This document shows positions 8,966 through 14,019 of a stretch of DNA of 14,019 bases, piece after piece. Under the pieces are notes generated by a model. It saw nothing but the letters and a program-made list of their open reading frames with translations. It was not told the origin of the DNA and searched no databases. The stretch comes from Cyclobacteriaceae bacterium (lineage in GTDB: Bacteria > Bacteroidota > Bacteroidia > Cytophagales > Cyclobacteriaceae). How positions within the stretch are numbered: position 1 is the first letter of the stretch; each line of letters begins with the position of its first letter. The translations under genes were made by a program, and so were the position numbers. The stretch spans positions 1 through 14,019 of the forward strand of contig JALOMN010000008.1 of the NCBI GenBank assembly GCA_025455445.1, written 5' to 3'.

Positions 8966-8973
8966 TAATTTTG
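8966..8973 (+). promoter_or_regulatory. Candidate -7 promoter element (distal) for the lipoprotein gene
   Basis: TAATTTTG is an exact match to the Bacteroidota TAnnTTTG element, 60 bp before the lipoprotein start codon. The nearest upstream TTG (8936-8938) is 27 bp away, beyond the usual -33 spacing, so this is the weaker of two copies. Confidence 0.25.
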
Positions 8974-9003
8974 TAATTGCGTCTGCTTACGCACATAAAC
9001 ACG

Positions 9004-9011
9004 TAATTTTG
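9004..9011 (+). promoter_or_regulatory. Candidate -7 promoter element (proximal) for the lipoprotein gene
   Basis: A second TAATTTTG, an exact match to TAnnTTTG, 22 bp before the start codon at 9034; it predicts a leader of about 15 nt. A TTG at 8977-8979 is 24 bp upstream, slightly more than the typical distance for the -33 element. A small dyad (TGCGT/ACGCA, 8978-8993) lies between the two and could be an operator. No clear promoter was found for the divergent ndh gene; a minus-strand TAAATTG (8931-8925) is only a partial match. Confidence 0.45.
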
Positions 9012-9033
9012 AATCACTTAAACTAACATCTGT

Positions 9034-9777
9034 ATGCTAAAAAACACATTTTTTATAATCGTTATGGCCACTTTTCTAATGAGTTGTGGCAAAGAAGCTG
9101 AAAAACTTAAAACTCAGGTTGACTCTTTAAAGGTTGAATTACAAACCAGCCAGCAGTTTGCACAAACTTTACAGGAAGTAAGTGTGCTGATGGATTCTAT
9201 CGATGCCAATCGCCAGGTTCTTCGGGTAAATATGGTAGAAGGTACTACCTATGAAAGTTATACCTCACGCATGAAGGATATTAACAACTACGTGAAGGAT
9301 ACACAGAAGAAAATAGATGCGCTTGAAACTTCATTGAGCAAGTCGAAAGGTAACAATGCAGCACTTTCCACTACAATTAAAAAGTTAAAGGCTGATTTAG
9401 AAGCCCGCAATAAGGAAATTGCTTCATTAAACGAGAACGTTGAACAATTGCGCAATGCCAATCAAAACCTTATCACCACAGTGGGTTTGCAAGAAGCTGA
9501 ATTGAATGATAAGGAAGCTCAGATTCAGGCTAAGCAACAAGAGCTTGCCTTGATTGAAGCACGCATTCAGGAATTGATGACTGCCAGCAAAGTGAGCGAA
9601 GCTGATTCATATTTTATGCGCGCACAGGCTGTGGAAGAGGCTGCTAATCGCACCAAACTCGCACCAAAGAAAAAGAAAGACACTTTGAAAGAAGCAATTG
9701 AATTATATAAGAAGGCTCTGTCGTTAGGCAAAACAGAAGCTCAGGATAAAATTACTGAGCTAGAGAAAAAGATATAA
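9034..9777 (+). CDS. Coiled-coil lipoprotein of unknown function
   Basis: I do not recognise a named family. The N-terminus is a lipoprotein signal peptide: MLKNTFFIIVMATFLMSC with lipobox LMSC, making Cys18 the lipidated residue. The residues after it (G-K-E-A-E) put Lys at +3 and Glu at +4 and +6, partly resembling the export signal described for surface lipoproteins in Bacteroidota. Residues about 20-60 and 80-185 are rich in L/I heptads with Q, E, K and N, with no proline or aromatic clusters, predicting long coiled coils. The C-terminal part (about 190-247) looks helical, and DTLKEAIELYKKALSLGKTEAQ (216-237) resembles a single TPR-like hairpin. Role is likely structural or adaptor-like in the envelope, by inference only. 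The gene stands alone, flanked by a divergent ndh and a strong terminator. The start is supported by the signal peptide and the promoter element at 9004. Confidence 0.85.
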   Translation: MLKNTFFIIVMATFLMSCGKEAEKLKTQVDSLKVELQTSQQFAQTLQEVSVLMDSIDANRQVLRVNMVEGTTYESYTSRMKDINNYVKDTQKKIDALETSLSKSKGNNAALSTTIKKLKADLEARNKEIASLNENVEQLRNANQNLITTVGLQEAELNDKEAQIQAKQQELALIEARIQELMTASKVSEADSYFMRAQAVEEAANRTKLAPKKKKDTLKEAIELYKKALSLGKTEAQDKITELEKKI

Positions 9778-9797
9778 TTCTGCCCGTAACACAAATG

Positions 9798-9829
9798 AAA
9801 AGGCTCTCTTAAAATTGAGAGCCTTTTTT
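9798..9829. terminator. Strong bidirectional rho-independent terminator
   Basis: GGCTCTC (9802-9808) pairs perfectly with GAGAGCC (9817-9823) around an 8-nt loop, with a flanking A-run (9798-9801) and T-run (9824-9829). It ends the lipoprotein transcript on the plus strand with a strong T-tail, and the convergent VanZ-like transcript on the minus strand with a weaker tail (TTTTCATTT). The VanZ stop codon (9811 to 9809) lies in the loop, and the last VanZ codons form one arm. Confidence 0.9.
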
Positions 9830-10207
9830 ATTTTCTGCCATCCGGTTCAAAAGTAAAATTAAGCCTATCGCTAAGAGCACACCGATCGTATCTAATACCC
9901 AATCCCAAATGTCAGGAGAGCGACCGGGAGTTAGCCTTTGATAATTCTCATCTATGATACCCATCATAGAACCTAGTGATATAGTAGCAATGATTATTGG
10001 GTAGTGCTTGGTTCCGGGAAATTCAAGTTTAAGCCAATTGAATAAGAGATATCCAAACACAAAATACTCAACGCAATGAATGAGTTTATCCGGTGCAAAT
10101 TGAAAGGCGCTGGGCATTTCTTTACCGGGAATTGAAGAACCCGCAATAATCAACAGGGCAAATGAAATAAATGCTAACCGGGCAAGTGAAAGTTTTTTGA
10201 AAAGCAT
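9809..10207 (-). CDS. VanZ-like family membrane protein
   Basis: Small inner-membrane protein (132 aa) with the VanZ-like pattern: SSIPG (24-28), DKLIHCVEYFVFG (40-52), and the conserved block GIIDENYQRLTPGRSPDIWD (83-102) continuing into WVLDTIG. Key conserved polar residues D40, H44, E87, Q90, R96, D99, D102 and D106 are present. About four membrane helices are expected (near 9-24, 42-60, 69-86 and 105-121). VanZ itself gives low-level teicoplanin resistance in enterococci, but most family members, including stand-alone ones like this, have no established function, so resistance should not be inferred. It begins 23 bp after the stop of the antiporter gene and is probably co-transcribed with it. 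Its last codons and stop are built into the shared terminator hairpin. Confidence 0.88.
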   Translation of the reverse strand: MLFKKLSLARLAFISFALLIIAGSSIPGKEMPSAFQFAPDKLIHCVEYFVFGYLLFNWLKLEFPGTKHYPIIIATISLGSMMGIIDENYQRLTPGRSPDIWDWVLDTIGVLLAIGLILLLNRMAENKKGSQF

Positions 10208-10230
10208 GAAAAGAGAAAGTTAACAGCCAA

Positions 10231-11196
10231 TTAATTTTCCAAACCAATTAACACTGCTGTGTATACGAAATAACTGGCAAAAAGCAGGAAAGCTTCCCAG
10301 CGGTCTAGCTTGCGTGTGTTTAAAGTGAACATAAAAATCATGAGCACGATTGTGGCACTTCCAAACACAAACATGTCAAAATTCATTGCAGTATTATATT
10401 CCAAAGGTTTTATCAACCCGGTAATGGGTAATATAAATAGCATGTTGAAAATGTTAGATCCAATCACATTACCAATCGCAATGTCTGTGTTTTTTTTGTA
10501 GGCAGCTACCGATGAAGTTGCCAGTTCAGGTAGTGATGTACCGATTGCCAGAATGGTTAGTCCGATAAGTTTATCGCTGATATTGAATTTCTGCGCGATA
10601 ATAATTGCATTATCTACTACCAATGTTCCACCACCAATGAGCATGCTTAATCCTAAAACAATTAAGCCAATGGCCATCGGGGTTTTATACAATTTGATAT
10701 TGCTCTCTTCCAAATCCGATGCGTTTGCCATGGTACGGTATATATACAGCATGAACAGTATAAAAAGTGCAATCAATATCAAAGAATCCATTCTGCTAAG
10801 CATATTGGTGGATTCGCCACCCCATACAATCTGGTCATTCACTAGAAAATATAAAATCACTACCGCCAGGAAGGATAATGGTACTTCATAAACCACCGTA
10901 TTTCGCTGCACGACAAGCGGATAGATGAGCCCGGCTACGCCCAGAATCATCAGTATATTAAAATTGTTGCTGCCCACGATATTGCCAAAAGCAGCAGAAT
11001 TAAAACCTTTTAAAGACGAGGTTACACTCACCAGCAATTCAGGCGTGGATGTGCCAAAAGCTACAATTGTTAAACCGATGGCAATATTAGAGATATTAAA
11101 TTTTTTAGCTATTGAGGATGAGCCACTTACCAGAAAATCAGCACCTTTTATTAAAATGGCGAATCCAATGAGTAAGAGAACAGTGGGTACTAACAT
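10231..11196 (-). CDS. Calcium/sodium antiporter, CaCA family (YrbG-like)
   Basis: Inner-membrane exchanger of the Ca2+:cation antiporter family (K+-independent Na+/Ca2+ exchanger type, like E. coli YrbG and archaeal NCX_Mj). The two inverted alpha repeats are unmistakable: GLTIVAFGTSTPELLVSV (41-58) with FGNIVGSNNFNILMILG (70-86), and GLTILAIGTSLPELATSS (212-229) with IGNVIGSNIFNMLFILP (241-257). The ion-coordinating glutamates E53 and E224 and the asparagines of both GSN motifs are intact. About ten membrane helices are expected in 321 aa, the usual length. The central loop (about 155-170) is short, as in prokaryotic members, so no large regulatory domain is present. Expected role is Ca2+ extrusion driven by Na+ or H+. 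It heads a two-gene unit with the VanZ-like gene and diverges from the CNNM/CorC gene across 122 bp. Confidence 0.95.
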   Translation of the reverse strand: MLVPTVLLLIGFAILIKGADFLVSGSSSIAKKFNISNIAIGLTIVAFGTSTPELLVSVTSSLKGFNSAAFGNIVGSNNFNILMILGVAGLIYPLVVQRNTVVYEVPLSFLAVVILYFLVNDQIVWGGESTNMLSRMDSLILIALFILFMLYIYRTMANASDLEESNIKLYKTPMAIGLIVLGLSMLIGGGTLVVDNAIIIAQKFNISDKLIGLTILAIGTSLPELATSSVAAYKKNTDIAIGNVIGSNIFNMLFILPITGLIKPLEYNTAMNFDMFVFGSATIVLMIFMFTLNTRKLDRWEAFLLFASYFVYTAVLIGLEN

Positions 11197-11243
11197 CAGG
11201 GTTGGGCTAAGGGTAGCTGAAAGATAGGATCTTTTCTTTTTTG

Positions 11244-11295
11244 CCTCAAAACTTACATCGAAAAAAATAACCGGACATAACCCTCAAAAAACTTA
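11244..11295. repeat. Pair of near-direct repeats in the divergent promoter region
   Basis: CCTCAAAACTTA (11244-11255) recurs as CCTC-A6-CTTA (11282-11295), with starts 38 bp apart. On the minus strand these read TAAG-T(4 or 6)-GAGG. The first (TAAGTTTTG) is close to the TAnnTTTG element and could serve the antiporter gene. The repeat may instead be a twice-bound operator between the two divergent ion-transport genes, or chance in AT-rich DNA. Confidence 0.25.
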
Positions 11296-11296
11296 T

Positions 11297-11304
11297 TAAA
11301 TTTG
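11297..11304 (+). promoter_or_regulatory. Candidate -7 promoter element for the CNNM/CorC gene
   Basis: TAAATTTG matches TAnnTTTG exactly and ends 14 bp before the start codon at 11319. No TTG lies at the usual -33 distance. If used, transcription would begin within about 10 nt of the ATG, giving a very short leader without a Shine-Dalgarno sequence. Confidence 0.4.
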
Positions 11305-11318
11305 CTGTTTAGTAAAAC

Positions 11319-12602
11319 ATGACGCTCGATCTTTTCATAACTTTTTTCCTGGTCTTTTTAAATGGCTTTTTCGTGGCAGCTGAATTTGCCATTGTGAAAG
11401 TCAGGTCTTCTCAGATTGCTCTTGAAAAGGGCACTATGGCAAAAGAAGCAGCGAAAAGCATTGTTAATAACCTTGACGGATTTCTTGCAGCCACTCAATT
11501 GGGCATTACCCTTGCCAGTCTTGGACTGGGTTGGATTGGTGAAGATGTAATGTCTGAGATTATACTTAATCTCATAAGTTCACTGGGCTTTCAAATGAGC
11601 GAGGCAGCTGCGCATAGTATTGCCTTGCCGGTAGCCTTCTTTTTTTTAACTGTGCTTCACATTGTGTTTGGAGAATTGGCTCCCAAATCAATTGCCATCC
11701 GTTACCCTGCATCCACTACGCTGCGGGTTTCGCTTGCCTTAAAAGCATTTTATTTTGTATTCCGCCCCTTTATATGGTTGTTAAATGGTTTAGCCAACCT
11801 GATTCTGAAGTTATTTGGTATTAAGCCAATGAGTGAGATGGAAATACACTCTGAAGAAGAACTGAAATTGATTATTGCTGAAAGTGAAGAAGGAGGAGCG
11901 ATAGAAACTTCAGAAAGAGAATTAATTCAAAATGTGTTTGATTTCGATAATCGGGTAGCCCGGCAAGTGATGGTACCCCGCATGAAAATGAGCATGATTC
12001 AGGCTGATACTACCATCGTTAATGCGATGGACATTGTGCTAAAGGAGGGATACTCACGCTATCCTATTTACGAAAATTCAAAGGATGAAATAATAGGAGT
12101 TGTGCACTCAAAAGATATTGTGCCAGCATATATCAATCATGCATCAAAAACGCTGCGTGAAATTATGCGACCAGTTCACTTTATACCTGAGACCAAACCG
12201 ATCGATTTATTGCTGCGCGAATTTCAAAGAAGGAAAACACAGATGGCCTTTGTGGTGAGTGAATTTGGTGGGGTGATTGGTTTAGTTACCCTTGAAGATA
12301 TTCTGGAAGAATTGGTGGGAGAAATTCAGGATGAACATGATCAGGAACAACAAATTGTAGTGCCCGTAGATAAAAATTCTTTCCACATCTTAGCGCAATC
12401 CACTCTTCATGATATTAATAAACATCTTGAGGTACCTTTTCCGGAATCTGAAGATTATGAAACACTGGCGGGCCTAATCACTTTTGAACGCCCATCGCTT
12501 AAAGAAGGAGAGGAATTTGAATTATTCAGATATCACATCAAGATTTTAAAAATTAATCAAACACTTCCTGAAATAGTGGAAGTATACCTGATTAATCAAT
12601 AA
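11319..12602 (+). CDS. CNNM/CorC-family (DUF21-CBS) transporter, 'hemolysin family protein'
   Basis: Inner-membrane protein with the full three-part layout of this family. A CNNM/DUF21 membrane domain covers about 1-195 (FLNGFFVAAEFAIVKVR at 13-29, ATQLGITLASLGLGWIGE at 58-75, FGELAPKSIAIRYP at 117-130). A CBS pair covers about 215-340 (RQVMVPRMKM at 215-224, SRYPIYE at 246-252, GVIGLVTLEDILEELVGEI at 318-336). A C-terminal CorC_HlyC domain covers about 355-425. Family members include CorC and the CNNM proteins, tied to Mg2+ (with Na+) export and sensing; the CBS pair binds adenine nucleotides with Mg2+. The common database name 'hemolysin' is historical and no toxin activity is implied. Length (427 aa) is typical and the start matches family N-termini. 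It converges on corA with a 5-bp gap and diverges from the antiporter, so all its neighbours handle ions. Confidence 0.94.
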   Translation: MTLDLFITFFLVFLNGFFVAAEFAIVKVRSSQIALEKGTMAKEAAKSIVNNLDGFLAATQLGITLASLGLGWIGEDVMSEIILNLISSLGFQMSEAAAHSIALPVAFFFLTVLHIVFGELAPKSIAIRYPASTTLRVSLALKAFYFVFRPFIWLLNGLANLILKLFGIKPMSEMEIHSEEELKLIIAESEEGGAIETSERELIQNVFDFDNRVARQVMVPRMKMSMIQADTTIVNAMDIVLKEGYSRYPIYENSKDEIIGVVHSKDIVPAYINHASKTLREIMRPVHFIPETKPIDLLLREFQRRKTQMAFVVSEFGGVIGLVTLEDILEELVGEIQDEHDQEQQIVVPVDKNSFHILAQSTLHDINKHLEVPFPESEDYETLAGLITFERPSLKEGEEFELFRYHIKILKINQTLPEIVEVYLINQ

Positions 12603-12607
12603 TATTT

Positions 12608-13687
12608 TTAGAACCATTTTTTATACCTGAAGTAGAAAATCATCAGGATAAAAATAAAGCCCATCGCACCTAATACCCAGAAATATCCATATCGTGTGGA
12701 TAGCTCAGGCATGTTATGAAAATTCATTCCATACACACCCGCGATAAATGTAAGTGGGATGAAAATAGTAGTGATTATGGTAAGTAATTTCATAACCTCG
12801 TTCATCTTGTAGTTGATGGTATTCATGTAGAGGTCCATCAAAGTAGAGGTAAGGTCTTTATACGTGTCCAGCGAATCAATCAGATGAATGATGTGGTCAT
12901 AGACATCTGAAAAGTATTTTTCATTACGCTCTTCAATAAATCCGTTTTCGTTTTTTATGATTTTGTTTATTGCCTCGCGAAGCGGATATACCACCCTGCG
13001 CAGATAAATAAATTCTTTTCTCAGTTTTTGTATCTGCTGAAAATCTTGTACCGTTGGGTTACTCGTTATATTGTCTTCAAGATTTTCTACTTTCTCACCT
13101 ATATTTTCAAGAATAGAATAATAGCCATCTACAATGCTATCCACCAACCTGTATAATAGATAATCAGTACCACGTTTGCGGATTATGCCATTGTCGTTTT
13201 TTATGCGGGAGCGCACTCCTGAAAAAAGGTCGCCTTCTTTTTCCTGAAAAGAGAGCAGAAAGTTTTTGCCAAGCACGAAACTAATATGTTCATAATCTAT
13301 TTGATCTTCTTTTATCCTGTACAGCATTTTTAAAGTTAGGAACAGATAATCATCATATTCATCTGTTTTAGGCTGATGCTCTACGTTTAAGACGTCTTCA
13401 ATAAGCAAGAAGTGTAAGTCAAATTTATCAGCTACGCGATCAATTACTGTTTTGTCGGCCAGGCCATCAATATTCAACCAATTGTTTCTGCTCATTTCAC
13501 ACTTGCTGAGCAAGTTTTCCAGAGGCTCATTTTCCTGATGGATGAAGTTTTTTTCATCATAGGAAATCAATTCAAGATAAACAGCTAAGTCAGTTGCAGC
13601 CGGTGTGTCTGGTTTTACAACATCGGTGAGATGTTCAGTTACTTTTCTGAGGGCTTCTTTTCTTCTGGATTTACTGAAACGTTTCAT
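12608..13687 (-). CDS. corA: CorA-type magnesium/cobalt transport protein
   Basis: Pentameric Mg2+ (Co2+, Ni2+) channel of the inner membrane. The signature YGMNFHNMPEL occurs at 319-329, with the GMN selectivity motif at 320-322 at the end of the first membrane helix (about 298-318). A second helix covers about 335-353 and ends in the basic tail FRYKKWF. The N-terminal 290 residues fit the cytoplasmic alpha/beta and long-helix domain that senses Mg2+ (WLNIDGLADKTVIDRVADKF near 70-89, then long helices through about 190-290). Length (359 aa) is near normal for the Thermotoga-like branch, with a basic N-terminal stretch (KRFSKSRRKEALRK). Its ATG overlaps the stop of the MscS-type gene by 4 bp (ATGA), indicating translational coupling. 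It converges with the CNNM/CorC gene and no hairpin terminator separates the two. Confidence 0.96.
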   Translation of the reverse strand: MKRFSKSRRKEALRKVTEHLTDVVKPDTPAATDLAVYLELISYDEKNFIHQENEPLENLLSKCEMSRNNWLNIDGLADKTVIDRVADKFDLHFLLIEDVLNVEHQPKTDEYDDYLFLTLKMLYRIKEDQIDYEHISFVLGKNFLLSFQEKEGDLFSGVRSRIKNDNGIIRKRGTDYLLYRLVDSIVDGYYSILENIGEKVENLEDNITSNPTVQDFQQIQKLRKEFIYLRRVVYPLREAINKIIKNENGFIEERNEKYFSDVYDHIIHLIDSLDTYKDLTSTLMDLYMNTINYKMNEVMKLLTIITTIFIPLTFIAGVYGMNFHNMPELSTRYGYFWVLGAMGFIFILMIFYFRYKKWF

Positions 13688-14019
13688 TGTGCAGATTGCT
13701 TGCCGGTTATTAATATTCTTGCAGGATAACCAAATTCGATTGATTCTTTTTCAAATCTTTCAATAATCGATTTGTGTAAGTCACATTTTAAATCAAATCC
13801 ATCGTTTGGATTATTGGCCCACGCATATGCTCTAAGCAGTGCTCCGTAGTCACCAATGGATAATACTTTTACTGAAATTGGATGTTCTCCTTTGGTGAGT
13901 TCTTCGGTGCTTCGGTTGTCAATACAAAGCGGATGTTTAGTGCCTTCTTCCTGCATGATTTTCATTGCCTTATCAAGATCTGTTTTTAATGAAACCGGTA
14001 TTTCGATAAACATGCAGGT
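13684..14019 (-). CDS. MscS-family mechanosensitive channel, C-terminal part only
   Basis: The last 111 codons of a gene that enters from beyond the right edge. The visible protein reads as the cytoplasmic end of an MscS channel: a beta-rich segment starting (T-C-M)FIEIPVSLKTDLDKAMKIM, then the alpha/beta C-terminal domain containing ALLRAYAWANNPNDGFDLKCDLH and finishing EFGYPARILITGKQSAQ. That last part matches the usual 'I-x-FP-x-R-T' region near MscS C-termini. The ATG at 14013 is not the true start, because in-frame sense codons precede it and the pore-forming membrane helices are missing. Such channels open under membrane tension to release solutes on hypo-osmotic shock. Its stop overlaps the corA start by 4 bp, so both are likely on one transcript. 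Confidence 0.8.
   Translation of the reverse strand, partial: TCMFIEIPVSLKTDLDKAMKIMQEEGTKHPLCIDNRSTEELTKGEHPISVKVLSIGDYGALLRAYAWANNPNDGFDLKCDLHKSIIERFEKESIEFGYPARILITGKQSAQ

Noticed and set aside
9809..10207. Reading the VanZ-like gene as glycopeptide resistance
   Set aside because: There are no vanA/vanH/vanX or regulatory genes nearby, Gram-negative Bacteroidota are not the usual setting, and most VanZ-like proteins have no known role.
10553..11227. Open frames of 112 and 100 codons on the plus strand opposite the antiporter gene
   Set aside because: They are shadows of codons for repeated hydrophobic helices in the real gene and show no independent family features.
12589..12598. TGATTAATCA palindrome at the end of the CNNM gene as a terminator
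   Set aside because: It is AT-rich, has no real loop and would not form a stable stem. The following T-run alone is not enough.
11319..12602. Reading the CNNM/CorC gene as a hemolysin toxin
   Set aside because: The DUF21-CBS-CorC_HlyC layout is that of ion-transport proteins; the hemolysin label is historical.
14011..14013. ATG as the true start of a small stand-alone 109-aa protein
   Set aside because: The codons before it up to the window edge stay open in frame, and the sequence begins in the middle of the MscS cytoplasmic fold.
1..14019. Mobile element, CRISPR array, tRNA/rRNA or phage remnants
   Set aside because: No transposase or integrase frame, terminal repeats, regular spaced repeats or tRNA-like cloverleaf was seen in any gap. 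All gaps are under 140 bp.

Overview
This is a 14 kb chromosomal segment from a member of the Bacteroidota, most likely Cytophagales-like or a related environmental lineage. Three things point there: AT-rich DNA, tandem 'split' MacB/FtsX permeases of the type abundant in that phylum, and a head-GIN (DUF2807) protein. In addition, start codons mostly lack Shine-Dalgarno sequences, and exact matches to the Bacteroidota -7 promoter element (TAnnTTTG) precede two plus-strand genes. I see no mobile element, tRNA, rRNA, CRISPR array or phage gene, and codon style and composition look uniform, so this reads as ordinary core genome.

Layout. Bases 1-5444 (all minus strand) hold a head-GIN domain protein cut by the left window edge, preceded in its transcription direction by two paralogous FtsX/MacB-type ABC permeases (789 and 808 residues). 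Bases 5567-8895 (minus) are a tight pair, a type II NADH:quinone oxidoreductase followed 8 bp later by a Kup potassium transporter, with a possible terminator behind it. Bases 9034-9777 (plus) encode a coiled-coil lipoprotein. A strong bidirectional hairpin terminator separates it from a convergent VanZ-like gene, which lies downstream of a CaCA-family Ca2+/Na+ antiporter gene (9809-11196, minus). Divergent from the antiporter is a CNNM/CorC (DUF21-CBS) protein (11319-12602, plus). It converges with 5 bp to spare on a CorA magnesium channel gene, which overlaps by 4 bp the end of an MscS-type mechanosensitive channel gene cut by the right edge.

How the parts fit. From 5567 to the right edge, six of the eight genes encode inner-membrane proteins of inorganic-ion handling, osmotic release or the respiratory chain: K+ uptake, NADH oxidation, Ca2+/Na+ exchange, Mg2+ export or sensing, Mg2+ uptake and osmotic release. 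They sit in at least four transcription units, so this is a neighbourhood of related functions rather than one operon. The left third is a separate envelope-type module: permeases whose ATPase is not in view, plus a secreted beta-helix-like protein.

I find no convincing undescribed system. The most interesting items are small: a hairpin immediately before the start codon of the 808-residue permease, the VanZ stop codon lying in the loop of a shared terminator, the ndh-kup pairing, and the nearly touching convergent pair of Mg2+-transport genes.
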